Position numbers and translations under genes: made by a program | Shown: positions 56,044 through 63,275 of the stretch, one piece after another | Layout of the letters: each line of letters starts with the position of its first letter | Position numbering within the stretch: position 1 is the first letter of the stretch | Notes under the pieces: model-generated | Database searches by the model: none | What the model was told of the DNA's origin: nothing | What the model saw: the letters and a program-made list of their open reading frames with translations, nothing else | DNA from: Chitinispirillaceae bacterium | Lineage (GTDB): Bacteria > Fibrobacterota > Chitinivibrionia > Chitinivibrionales > Chitinispirillaceae | Direction of reading: 5' to 3' | Assembly: GCA_016929595.1 (NCBI GenBank) | Contig: JAFGIN010000162.1 | Span: 1 to 63,275 of the forward strand | DNA length: 63,275 bases

Positions 56044-56135
56044 AAATGAGGAATGAGGAATTAAGAATGAGGAATGGTGGTAGAAATTTCTTTTCAATTC
56101 TTCATTCTTCATTCCTAATTCCTAATTCCTAACTC
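56044..56135. repeat. Facing heptamer arrays forming a hairpin at the kinase stop codon
   Basis: The left arm 56044-56078 has units aaatgag, gaatgag, gaattaa, gaatgag, gaatggt. The right arm 56094-56135 has tcaattc, ttcattc (twice), ctaattc (twice), ctaactc, the reverse complement of the same family. The last unit contains the TAG stop (56129-56131, minus) of the sensor kinase. Together they form a long imperfect hairpin between the kinase gene and the TolC-family gene and may act as a terminator. Confidence 0.85.
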
Positions 56136-57418
56136 TTTAACCTTGGTAGTTGGACAATGATACATGTTCCTTTGTCAGCAAAACTTTCAGCTTTTATTGT
56201 TCCGTTATGTGCTTCAATGATTTTCTTCGTCAAGTGTAAACCAAGGCCGTAACCACCTGTTGCATGACGGCGTGCTTTGTCTACCCGGTAAAATGGTTCA
56301 AAAATAAAGGGTATCTCTTCTGGTGGAATACCTATACCTGTGTCCTGTACGGCAACTGTTGTATGTTCATTATCGCTTGCGCAGGTAATGGTCACTTTCG
56401 CTGCTCCGCTTTCCGGTCGGGAATACTTGAGAGCGTTTTCGATGATATTTGAGAATGCCATACGTATTCTTTCGGGATCTGCAGAGATGGTAACACCGTT
56501 TCCGATGTGCAGATGTATCGGCACACATTCTGATTTTTTATTGTCTGCAATTTCTGTGAGGAGCTTTTTCAGATCGACCGGAACCAGTTTAACTTTGCCA
56601 AAAGGACTGTCAAGACGCTCATCCTCAAGGATGCTTGCGGTCATTGTTTCCAGCGCTGTTATATTACGTTTAAACGTTTGACGAATGTTTCCTTCTGGGA
56701 TAAATTCAAGCGCTACAAGCATCCGCGCAAGAGGGGAGCGGAGCTCATGGCTTATATCCCGCAGCAGCTGATCCCGTGATTTCATATCATGCTGAATACG
56801 CTGCGCCATGGTGTTGAACAGACAAACCAGTTGACCAAGCTCATCGCTGGATGTTTGTTCAACCCGGATATTAAAGTTGCCTTCACTGACCTGTTTCACT
56901 CCATGTTGCAGCACCCGAACAGGGTTCATCCATTTTCGAATAAGTAAATGAACTATTCCAAAAACCATTATAATAACGAAAAGAAGACTGAGAAGAATAT
57001 CCCATGGAAAGGTGATGTCATGCAATGGACTCTTGCCCAGGACAACATATGATCCGTTATCGCTGATAATATGCATACCCAGGCGTTTATCATACCAGAA
57101 AACATGCTTCCCTTCAGAAAGACGTTGCGCTTTTAGCATATCGGGAACATTATTGTCGCTGCTCCATTCCTTATTACCGTTTTTATAGCGGAGGCTTAAC
57201 CCCATAGGGGTGAGTTCTTTTAAGACGGCAGCGGTATCATCTATGTCGATATTATCAACGATAAACTGTACACTGTTTTTGAAATAATGGAAAGAGTCAG
57301 GATTGTCGAGAATTCGTTTGAAATTCATATGCACTGCGAAATTAGTCAGGATAGCGATAGCAACCGCTGCCGCAATGATCAACATCGTAAGTTTTTTGAA
57401 CAATGATTTTTTTTTCAT
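56129..57418 (-). CDS. Sensor histidine kinase (HAMP-HisKA-HATPase)
   Basis: A 429-residue protein with TM1 at ~9-28 and TM2 at ~138-160 around a ~110-residue periplasmic sensor domain. HAMP follows at ~165-215 (VRVLQHGVKQVSEGNFNIRVEQ). The HisKA box is LRDISHELRSPLARMLVALEF (His ~226). The ATPase boxes are N (SNIIENALKYSRP), G1 (VQDTGIGIPPEEI), F (FIFEPFYRVDKARR) and G2 (GGYGLGLHLTKKII). It is downstream of an OmpR-type regulator, with a heptamer array in the 76-nt gap, and is upstream on the same strand as the RND operon, which it probably controls in response to envelope stress or substrate (inference, as in CpxAR/BaeSR). Its last codons and stop are formed by a heptamer repeat unit. Confidence 0.94.
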   Translation of the reverse strand: MKKKSLFKKLTMLIIAAAVAIAILTNFAVHMNFKRILDNPDSFHYFKNSVQFIVDNIDIDDTAAVLKELTPMGLSLRYKNGNKEWSSDNNVPDMLKAQRLSEGKHVFWYDKRLGMHIISDNGSYVVLGKSPLHDITFPWDILLSLLFVIIMVFGIVHLLIRKWMNPVRVLQHGVKQVSEGNFNIRVEQTSSDELGQLVCLFNTMAQRIQHDMKSRDQLLRDISHELRSPLARMLVALEFIPEGNIRQTFKRNITALETMTASILEDERLDSPFGKVKLVPVDLKKLLTEIADNKKSECVPIHLHIGNGVTISADPERIRMAFSNIIENALKYSRPESGAAKVTITCASDNEHTTVAVQDTGIGIPPEEIPFIFEPFYRVDKARRHATGGYGLGLHLTKKIIEAHNGTIKAESFADKGTCIIVQLPRLKS

Positions 57419-57453
57419 GGGTGTCTTCTGTTTATCGCATTAATGCTTTTAAT

Positions 57454-57495
57454 TTCACTCTTCACTCTTCATCCTTCACCCTTCACCCTTCTTCT
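57454..57495. repeat. 7-nt tandem array at the regulator's stop codon
   Basis: Units ttcactc (twice), ttcatcc, ttcaccc (twice) and ttcttct are contiguous and run into the minus-strand stop TAA (57497-57495). On the coding strand they read gggtgaa-gggtgaa-ggatgaa-gagtgaa, so TGA recurs every 7 nt in all frames. It lies between the regulator and kinase genes of one operon. Confidence 0.88.
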
Positions 57496-58181
57496 TACCG
57501 TTTCCCTATAAAAACATACCCCGTTCCTGTAACTGTCCTGATATACAAAGGATGACGGGAATCATCATGCAGTTTCTGGCGTATGCGGCTTATCAACATG
57601 TCGATTGCACGGTTTGATGACTCCCAGTCGATGCCACGAAGATAATCTACCAGCTGGTTTCTATCGAGTACGCGACCTTTGTTATGGATAAGATGTTCGA
57701 GCAGGAGATATTCATTTGTTGTCAGATTTGCATCATCACCTTTAATGGTAACATTTCTTGCAGAAAAATCGATACCAAGATCACCGAAGTGTTCGATCTG
57801 GTCATTACTGTTATTGTCGGACAAACGTCTAAGAATAGATCGTAGTCGCGCGACAAGTTCACGCGGTTCAAACGGTTTGGCCAGGTAGTCATCAGCGCCG
57901 ATCTCGAGACCAACGATACGATCCTGCACATCACCTTTCGCTGTAAGCATAAGTATAGGAACTGTATACTTTTTTCTGATCTCTTTGCAAACAGTGAATC
58001 CGTCCATGTCCGGGAGCATCACATCGAGGATAACAGCATCAGGCATCTCCTTTTCTAATAGAATAAGGCCATCTTCAGGGTGTTCTACTGCCTTGACAAC
58101 AAAACCATTATTGCCAAGATAGTCATGAAGAAGTTCTGTCAGTTCGGTATCATCATCAATAACCAGTATCTTTTCATTCAT
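57495..58181 (-). CDS. OmpR-family response regulator
   Basis: The ATG at 58181 gives the standard receiver start MNEKILVIDDDTELTELL; the in-frame ATG at 58271 would add 30 unrelated residues. The product is ~228 residues. The receiver has acidic pair DDD, phospho-acceptor Asp in PDAVILDVMLPDMDG and Lys in LTAKGDVQDRIVGLEIGADDYLAKPFEPREL. The C-terminal winged helix is typical (LTTNEYLLLEHLIHNKGRVLDRNQLVDYLRG, AIDMLISRIRQKL, IRTVTGTGYVFIG). It is paired with the sensor kinase downstream and likely acts on the adjacent RND efflux operon. Confidence 0.95.
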   Translation of the reverse strand: MNEKILVIDDDTELTELLHDYLGNNGFVVKAVEHPEDGLILLEKEMPDAVILDVMLPDMDGFTVCKEIRKKYTVPILMLTAKGDVQDRIVGLEIGADDYLAKPFEPRELVARLRSILRRLSDNNSNDQIEHFGDLGIDFSARNVTIKGDDANLTTNEYLLLEHLIHNKGRVLDRNQLVDYLRGIDWESSNRAIDMLISRIRQKLHDDSRHPLYIRTVTGTGYVFIGKR

Positions 58182-58271
58182 AGTACTGTTGCCCTTGCCG
58201 ATAAAAACAGTTGGTACATGGTAGATTAATTTACCTGGTAATGTATCATGGTTCGACCGGGTTCTCTGCAT

Positions 58272-58832
58272 TATATCATCCTCATGGTTCGGGAACGATA
58301 TTTTTTCTGGAAACCCTGCTGAACGTTTCTATAGTATTCTAATGATAAGTTTTTGATTTAACGGAGTTGTGTCGGTTGTGTAACAAGTTGTAACCGGCAG
58401 CTGTTTTTCTTCTGCTTGTTAGCTAAAGGTAATGCCGGTGAGAAAAAATAATATTTTTTGCGGATTGTGCAGGGCGGAAGATAATAAGATAGTATCAGGC
58501 ATTCAATCTGGAGTAACCACACAAATAGTTTCAAATTAACCTGTACAGAAATCAAAAATTGAAAAAAATGATCACTGAATATTAACATATAAAAATATCT
58601 GACAGAACGTTGGAATCACACAATTAATTCCAAAATTCCCAAATAAATATTAATTAAGCTTTAAAAATACGAGAAATAACTGTACGCTAAAATGAAAAGT
58701 GCTCACTAAAATAAAATTATTTCATAAATTAAAAGCTATAGGATACCAATTTTGAATGTATACTTATGGTGTGTGGTGGTATCAATGGATGCTGGATTTT
58801 TCAATGGCCTGAAGAAAAGGCCTGGAGTGGAA
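58272..58832. other. Divergent intergenic region
   Basis: An AT-rich stretch between the response regulator (minus) and the TIGR02147-type gene (plus). It must contain both promoters. No certain boxes, hairpins or genes are seen; an in-frame TTG at 58752 is rejected as the start of the downstream gene. Confidence 0.4.
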
Positions 58833-59717
58833 ATGAATCCTATATTTGAATATACAGATTATCGGGAATACCTGCAGGATCTGATCAGGAATAAAAAAGA
58901 GAAGCTGGGTTCATATTCAATACGTTTATTGTCTATGAAAGCCGGTATTAAATCTCCGGGGTTTCTCTCCATGGTTTTAAACAATAAAAGAAATATTACC
59001 ACAGAGCTTGCTGAAAGAATTGCAGATGCCCTTGGGCTGAGCAAAAAAGAGCGCCAATACTTTTTATTGATGGTTGAGTATACACACACTAAAAGAATCG
59101 ATTCCAAACATGAAATTCTACAACAGATGCTAATGTTGTCCCGATCCAGCCCGGTTCGAAATCTTTTGCCTGAGCAATTTGAGTTTTATGATAGGTGGTA
59201 TTATTCAGTGGTGCGGGAACTCGTAGAAGTTATTGATGTTACTGATTCAAACACTGATCAGATTGCTGAGTGTTTTGATCCGGTACTCAAAACAAGAGAA
59301 GTTCGCCAGGCTCTTGAAATTTTAACTAAATTGAAATTAATTCACAAGAATGACCAGGGAAAATATAAAAGAAATGACACACTGATTACATGCGGTGATG
59401 GTGTGCGTTCTGTAGTGATACCGAAATACCAGAGTGAGATGATGGGACTGGCTGATACCGCACTTAAGCGATTGCCGCGCGAACAGCGGGATTATTCAAC
59501 GGTTACTTTGTCTATCGATTATAATGCATTTGTTAAAATAAAAGAGAGTTGCAACCGTTTCAGAAAAGAGATCCTTGATATTGCAAGTAAGGTTGATGCT
59601 CCTGACCGTATTATACAGGTCAATATCCAGTGCTTTCCTGTTTCAAAGGTTGTACAGAAAGGTAGCATTGGCAAAGGTGACGATGTTTCAGCTATCAATA
59701 GAGGTGTTTTACCATGA
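58833..59717 (+). CDS. TIGR02147-family putative regulator
   Basis: The ATG at 58833 gives the canonical family start MNPIFEYTDYREYLQDLI, with ggag just upstream. The product is ~294 residues. A helix-turn-helix-like N-terminal half (FSIRLLSMKAGI-type: YSIRLLSMKAGIKSPGFLSMVLNNKRNITTELAERIADALGLS, residues ~25-67) suggests DNA binding. The C-terminal half, with FYDRWYYSVVRELVEVIDV and LEILTKLKLIHKNDQGKYKR, is the DUF4423-type portion. The family is expanded in Fibrobacterota. Its TGA overlaps the ATG of the lipoprotein gene by 4 nt, so it forms a regulator/surface-protein pair, perhaps controlling the downstream genes (inference). Confidence 0.9.
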   Translation: MNPIFEYTDYREYLQDLIRNKKEKLGSYSIRLLSMKAGIKSPGFLSMVLNNKRNITTELAERIADALGLSKKERQYFLLMVEYTHTKRIDSKHEILQQMLMLSRSSPVRNLLPEQFEFYDRWYYSVVRELVEVIDVTDSNTDQIAECFDPVLKTREVRQALEILTKLKLIHKNDQGKYKRNDTLITCGDGVRSVVIPKYQSEMMGLADTALKRLPREQRDYSTVTLSIDYNAFVKIKESCNRFRKEILDIASKVDAPDRIIQVNIQCFPVSKVVQKGSIGKGDDVSAINRGVLP

Positions 59718-60403
59718 AATGGACTATCCTTGCAATACTGTTGAGTTTTTTTCTCTTTATATGCCAGATCAATTGTACAACGAATATTAGTGGTGGCGGT
59801 GGCTCTGAAACGACAAACAACATTACTGTCTGTATCAGAAACAACCACATTTCCGGTAAAGCTGCACCAGGAGCTCACGTGGAAGTGTATTGTGATACAT
59901 TCAATCCTGTTAAACAAATTCTACCAGATTCATTAAAGATTGTTGCTGATTCGTCAGGAAGGTTTAGTTTTTCAATGATTGAAGATGGTAAATACAACAT
60001 ATACTCATATTATGACAGTGTTGATACATTTTTTCGGACCCTGTTTATAAGCACCTTACCTGTCCCATCAGATACAACTGTACAAAAGACCTATGAACAA
60101 GCACATTCACTATCAATCATTTTAAAAGAAGAAACCAAAGTCCAATATCCTGCATCGCTTTCTACAGTCAATTTATATTTAAAGGGATCGCCATTTTATA
60201 TTAATCAGGATCTCAGAGCAGAAAGTATGTTTGCGATTAATCAGATACCTGAAGGCGTCTATGAGTGCCATATCAGTTATTCAGAAATGAATTCTCCCTC
60301 TGGTATCGTATATATTTTACCAGATTCTATAGAGGTAAATGCTGATACCACAAAATATTCAAATCACAGTGATTCATTAATTATAAAAGTAAAACAATGG
60401 TAA
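59714..60403 (+). CDS. Putative lipoprotein paired with TIGR02147 regulator
   Basis: A 229-residue protein with an N-terminal signal (MKWTILAILLSFFLFICQINC), where Cys21 would be the lipidated residue although the lipobox is not standard. A GGGGSETTN segment then follows, a motif I associate with Fibrobacterota lipoproteins. Residues ~40-110 resemble a carboxypeptidase-regulatory-like/prealbumin beta domain (GKAAPGAHVEVYC ... DSSGRFSFSMIEDGKYNIYSY), and ~115-225 hold a second similar domain. No catalytic motif is seen. It overlaps the regulator gene by 4 nt (ATGA). It is probably an envelope protein whose expression is tied to the regulator. Confidence 0.8.
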   Translation: MKWTILAILLSFFLFICQINCTTNISGGGGSETTNNITVCIRNNHISGKAAPGAHVEVYCDTFNPVKQILPDSLKIVADSSGRFSFSMIEDGKYNIYSYYDSVDTFFRTLFISTLPVPSDTTVQKTYEQAHSLSIILKEETKVQYPASLSTVNLYLKGSPFYINQDLRAESMFAINQIPEGVYECHISYSEMNSPSGIVYILPDSIEVNADTTKYSNHSDSLIIKVKQW

Positions 60404-60447
60404 AACCAAAATTTCCCATAGTTATTAACACAAACAGGAGGTAAAGT

Positions 60448-62937
60448 ATGGAGCTCAAAAAAGTTTTACTTGCAATTCCGATTTTAGCTGTATCTAGTAC
60501 ATTTTCATTCGATCTGGATTCCTACGGTACATTTATTGAACAGAATAAAAACCTTGAAGCCGGGGCGATGGTCGAAAAAGCAAAACCAGCAAAACCTTAT
60601 TTTTCAGAAATCGCACTCGATAAAAATTACCTGTTTCTTGATTCAATACAGAAAAAATATGGGTTAACCAGTGCTGAACTTGATATGATGAAGCGGAACA
60701 ATTTTGTTGTAACCGAGCGACAATCGTTTGAAACGTTTGGACATGCGCTTCGGGATATATTCAATAAAGATCTTCCTGTGTTTCTGACATCTGACGCAAT
60801 ACTGTATACACTGCATTTATCTTATGATGCTATCCTTGCCGAAATAGAAAAAGCTTATTTTGAACCTAAAATCAATGAAATCATCTCTGGCATGCGAACC
60901 TCGTTCGATGATCTTAAAACGAAATATGCCGATAGTGGGATTGATGTGAATCTTGCGGATGTAGATCTGTATCTTGCGATAGCTCAGTCATTGATAGATG
61001 GGGAAAAAGTGCCTCCCACCGTTGCAACAATCGAATCATTCAATTCTGTATATAATGCAATTCAGGAAGAAAAAATGGTGGAAATGCCACTTTTCAGTGA
61101 TGATGCGCGTAAGCTGGATTTCAGCCAGTTTACAGTGAGAGGACACTACATTCGCGAGAGTCTTCAGAACTACTTCAAAACGTTAATGTGGCTGGGAAGA
61201 ACCGAACTGATAATTATTCCTCCAAAACAAGGAGACGTAAATATCGGAATGGAAAAAGATACCAGGCGAATGGCTATCGATGCGATCCTCCTTTCCGAGC
61301 TGCTTGGTTTATCAGGAAAGAAAAATCTATATGACGAAGTGGATCAGTTGCTCTCCTATTTTATAGGAGAGTGTGATAATCTGACCATTGATGAATTTCT
61401 TGCCACTCTGAATAAATGCAACATCAGCAGAGCAGAAAAATTACTTTCGGATTCTGTTTTTAAATCTCTTACCAGTGAACTGTCCGTTATGCCTGAGGCT
61501 GGGCAGAAAATACTATCACAGATAATAATTACCGATGTAGAAAATCCTGATACCCTTCAATTACCGGTATCGTACTTTTTCTTCGGTCAACGTTTTATAG
61601 TCGATTCCTATGTGTTTGGTAGTGTTATTTACGATAAGATATTTCACAACGGTCAAAAAATCAAACGGATGATGCCTGATCCTCTTGATGCGATGTATGC
61701 ACTTGGTAATAATGATGCTGCACCTCTTCTTAAACCCGAACTTGAAAAATATTTCTATACACCACATCTTCAGAAAATGCGCTACCTCCTTGATTCTTAT
61801 GAGACCAGTTTCTGGAGAGGTACAATGTATAACTCCTGGCTGAATGTCCTCAAGCAACTTAATCCGGATGCTTATCCTGAAATCGAAAAACTGCCACTGT
61901 TTATGCGTTCAGCTGCCTGGCACCAGAAAAAACTTAACACACAATTGGCATCATGGTCCCAATTACGCCATGATAATGTCTTGTATGCAAAACAATCCTA
62001 CACACCAGGGATTTCGTGCTCATATCCGCATGGATATGTGGAACCATACCCGGCTTTTTATGATGAAATCGCAACGCTTGCACGAACAGCTTCAGAGAAG
62101 TTGAAAAATTTGTCAAATATTCCAAGAGCCAGCTATCATTTTAAACGGGTAGCTGGATTGATGGACACACTGAAAACACTTGCAGAAAAGGAACTTGCGA
62201 AACAGGCGTTTACACAGCAGGATTCAGCCTTTATGGCAAGAATGCTGGTCGTTGATCATATGTGTGGTGCTCCGGTTACAATCGGGTGGTATGGAGATTT
62301 GATATACGATAACAGCTTTGCTGAAGAAGCTGATTACACAATAGTTGATGTCCATACACAGCCAACTGATGAAGATGGTGGTATTGTTGGAAATGTACTT
62401 CATGCAGGAGTTGGAAAAATTAATCTTGGTGTTTTCCTTGCAGAATCTCCATCTGCGCAATATAAACCGATGGCGTATGCAGGCCCGGTCGTATCTTACT
62501 ACCAGAAAATTGAAGATAATTTCAAAAGACTTACCGATGAAGAATGGGCTAAAATGGTGAAAAAAGATTCTGTTCCTGCACGACCCGATTGGGTAAACTG
62601 TTTTCTCGCTGACAATAAAGGGGTTAAATTGCCAGAAGGAAGATTACTTGATGGAATCAAATACACAACAAGTACTATTCCAAATATTGTAAAGCCTGAG
62701 ATACACTCAATAAATGCAAAGATAAACGGTAACAGTGTCACAATTATGCTTCCATCAGCCTCCGATGTGCAGATTTCTCTTTTCGATCTGCGCGGTAAAT
62801 CTCTTGGAAAGGTACATAAAACCTTCAACCGGGGAGCACATACAATCACCTTCCCTGCAGCATCAGGGATGTATACAGCGGTGGTGAAATGTAATGGAAA
62901 AACGGTGACTCTTCCTGTGAGTAAGATAGAAATGTAA
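60448..62937 (+). CDS. DUF3160 secreted protein with T9SS-like C-terminal domain
   Basis: An 829-residue protein. GGAGG lies 7 nt before the ATG. The signal peptide is MELKKVLLAIPILAVSSTFSF. Residues ~70-720 are DUF3160: FVVTERQSFETFGHALRDIF, DLPVFLTSDAILYTLHLSYDAIL, LMWLGRTELI, RFIVDSYVFG, PYPAFYDEIATLA and a conserved-looking EEADYTIVDVHTQPTDEDGG. The biochemical function of DUF3160 is unknown to me. The C-terminal ~75 residues (NSVTIMLPSASDVQISLFDL ... GAHTITFPAASGMYTAVVK) resemble a T9SS-type sorting module similar to that of the 10493-12088 product. It follows the lipoprotein gene by 44 nt, so it may belong to the TIGR02147 unit, and is followed by a clear terminator. Confidence 0.88.
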   Translation: MELKKVLLAIPILAVSSTFSFDLDSYGTFIEQNKNLEAGAMVEKAKPAKPYFSEIALDKNYLFLDSIQKKYGLTSAELDMMKRNNFVVTERQSFETFGHALRDIFNKDLPVFLTSDAILYTLHLSYDAILAEIEKAYFEPKINEIISGMRTSFDDLKTKYADSGIDVNLADVDLYLAIAQSLIDGEKVPPTVATIESFNSVYNAIQEEKMVEMPLFSDDARKLDFSQFTVRGHYIRESLQNYFKTLMWLGRTELIIIPPKQGDVNIGMEKDTRRMAIDAILLSELLGLSGKKNLYDEVDQLLSYFIGECDNLTIDEFLATLNKCNISRAEKLLSDSVFKSLTSELSVMPEAGQKILSQIIITDVENPDTLQLPVSYFFFGQRFIVDSYVFGSVIYDKIFHNGQKIKRMMPDPLDAMYALGNNDAAPLLKPELEKYFYTPHLQKMRYLLDSYETSFWRGTMYNSWLNVLKQLNPDAYPEIEKLPLFMRSAAWHQKKLNTQLASWSQLRHDNVLYAKQSYTPGISCSYPHGYVEPYPAFYDEIATLARTASEKLKNLSNIPRASYHFKRVAGLMDTLKTLAEKELAKQAFTQQDSAFMARMLVVDHMCGAPVTIGWYGDLIYDNSFAEEADYTIVDVHTQPTDEDGGIVGNVLHAGVGKINLGVFLAESPSAQYKPMAYAGPVVSYYQKIEDNFKRLTDEEWAKMVKKDSVPARPDWVNCFLADNKGVKLPEGRLLDGIKYTTSTIPNIVKPEIHSINAKINGNSVTIMLPSASDVQISLFDLRGKSLGKVHKTFNRGAHTITFPAASGMYTAVVKCNGKTVTLPVSKIEM

Positions 62938-62950
62938 AATAGCTGGTTAG

Positions 62951-62985
62951 CCCGGGTGAAATGGTTTTTACCCGGGTAATTTTTT
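62951..62985 (+). terminator. Rho-independent terminator after the DUF3160 gene
   Basis: CCCGGGT (62951-62957) pairs with ACCCGGG (62970-62976), extended by gaaa/ttt inside. It is followed by taattttttattta, a textbook U-tract. It sits 14 nt after the stop codon. Confidence 0.9.
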
Positions 62986-63035
62986 ATTTACTATTGTCAG
63001 CGTGGGTGTATATTTGAGGTAATTGCAAAAGTCAT

Positions 63036-63275
63036 ACACGCCTCAGTTCGACAGGCTCACTGCAACGCTTAAATCCCCCGCCAATGCGGGGAACTTTTTA
63101 AAAATAAATCAATGTTTTACAAGTTCCCCTGCGAAGGATTAGAGGGCGTGAGAATAAGGAGCGTTATACATGACGACATAAATAGTTACGATTATTTATA
63201 CCCTTACATTTTTACAACCCCTATCCCATCCTTCCCCCGTTAACGGGGGAAGGTGCCGAAGGCGGATGGGGGAAA
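63036..63275. repeat. Cluster of REP-like palindromic repeats
   Basis: No gene is seen at the right edge. cagttcgacaggctcactg (about 63043-63061) is of a dispersed repeat type. gcggggaactt (63086-63096) and aagttcccctgc (63121-63132) form an inverted repeat flanking an AT-rich loop. At 63230-63253 lies a perfect 24-bp palindrome (ccttcccccgtt|aacgggggaagg), nested in cccatcc...ggatggg. The 18-mer at 63254-63271 is identical to 10421-10438. Confidence 0.85.

Overview
The window looks like a chromosome segment of a Fibrobacterota bacterium (Chitinispirillia/Chitinivibrionia-like). This is inferred from a TIGR02147-type regulator overlapping a small putative lipoprotein with a GGGGSETTN motif, a DUF3160 protein, T9SS-like C-terminal modules, seven divergent InlB B-type repeats and large PKD/Ig surface proteins. 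GC looks moderate overall and visibly lower between about 14.2 and 20 kb.

Layout. 1-5 kb: a left-truncated FN3/PKD surface protein, a TPR protein and a multi-pass GT87/DUF2029-like membrane protein. 5.5-9.3 kb (minus): a four-gene overlapping pseudopilin operon (FimT, PilV, PilW and PilX-like). 9.6-14.1 kb: a membrane protein, an exported DUF4380-like protein and an orphan exported protein, with REP-like palindromes and short tandem repeats between them. 14.4-20 kb: an AT-rich accessory island with three overlapping plus-strand genes (small protein, HEIGH zinc-protease-like protein, Dcd-fold protein) converging on a minus-strand pair (ParB-like protein and D12-class adenine methylase). The 13-mer agagcggggagat lies near both island edges. 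20.4-33 kb: surface proteins (InlB-repeat protein, a small paralogue, a gingipain-like C25 protease) divergent from a thioester alpha-2-macroglobulin. 33.4-35.5 kb: an OmpA/peptidoglycan-binding protein with a caspase-like partner. 36-46.9 kb: a single-module reducing type I polyketide synthase (KS-AT-DH-cMT-ER-KR-ACP-TE) followed by a GH3-type acyl-adenylating enzyme, with a cobalamin riboswitch in the PKS leader. 47.3-50.3 kb: a MEDS-domain protein coupled to a hybrid histidine kinase. 50.3-58.2 kb: a tripartite RND efflux operon next to an OmpR-type regulator and its sensor kinase. 58.8-62.9 kb: TIGR02147 regulator, putative lipoprotein and DUF3160 protein. The right edge holds REP-like palindromes.

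The strongest candidates for something undescribed are (i) the cobalamin-riboswitch PKS with its GH3 partner, which would be a B12-responsive polyketide/acyl-amide pathway; (ii) the HEXXH protease plus Dcd-like cassette in the AT-rich island, probably phage- or mobile-element-related; and (iii) 7-nt tandem arrays that start at or include the stop codons of three genes and contain stop triplets in all frames. Functions are inferred from recognisable motifs only; no database search was run.
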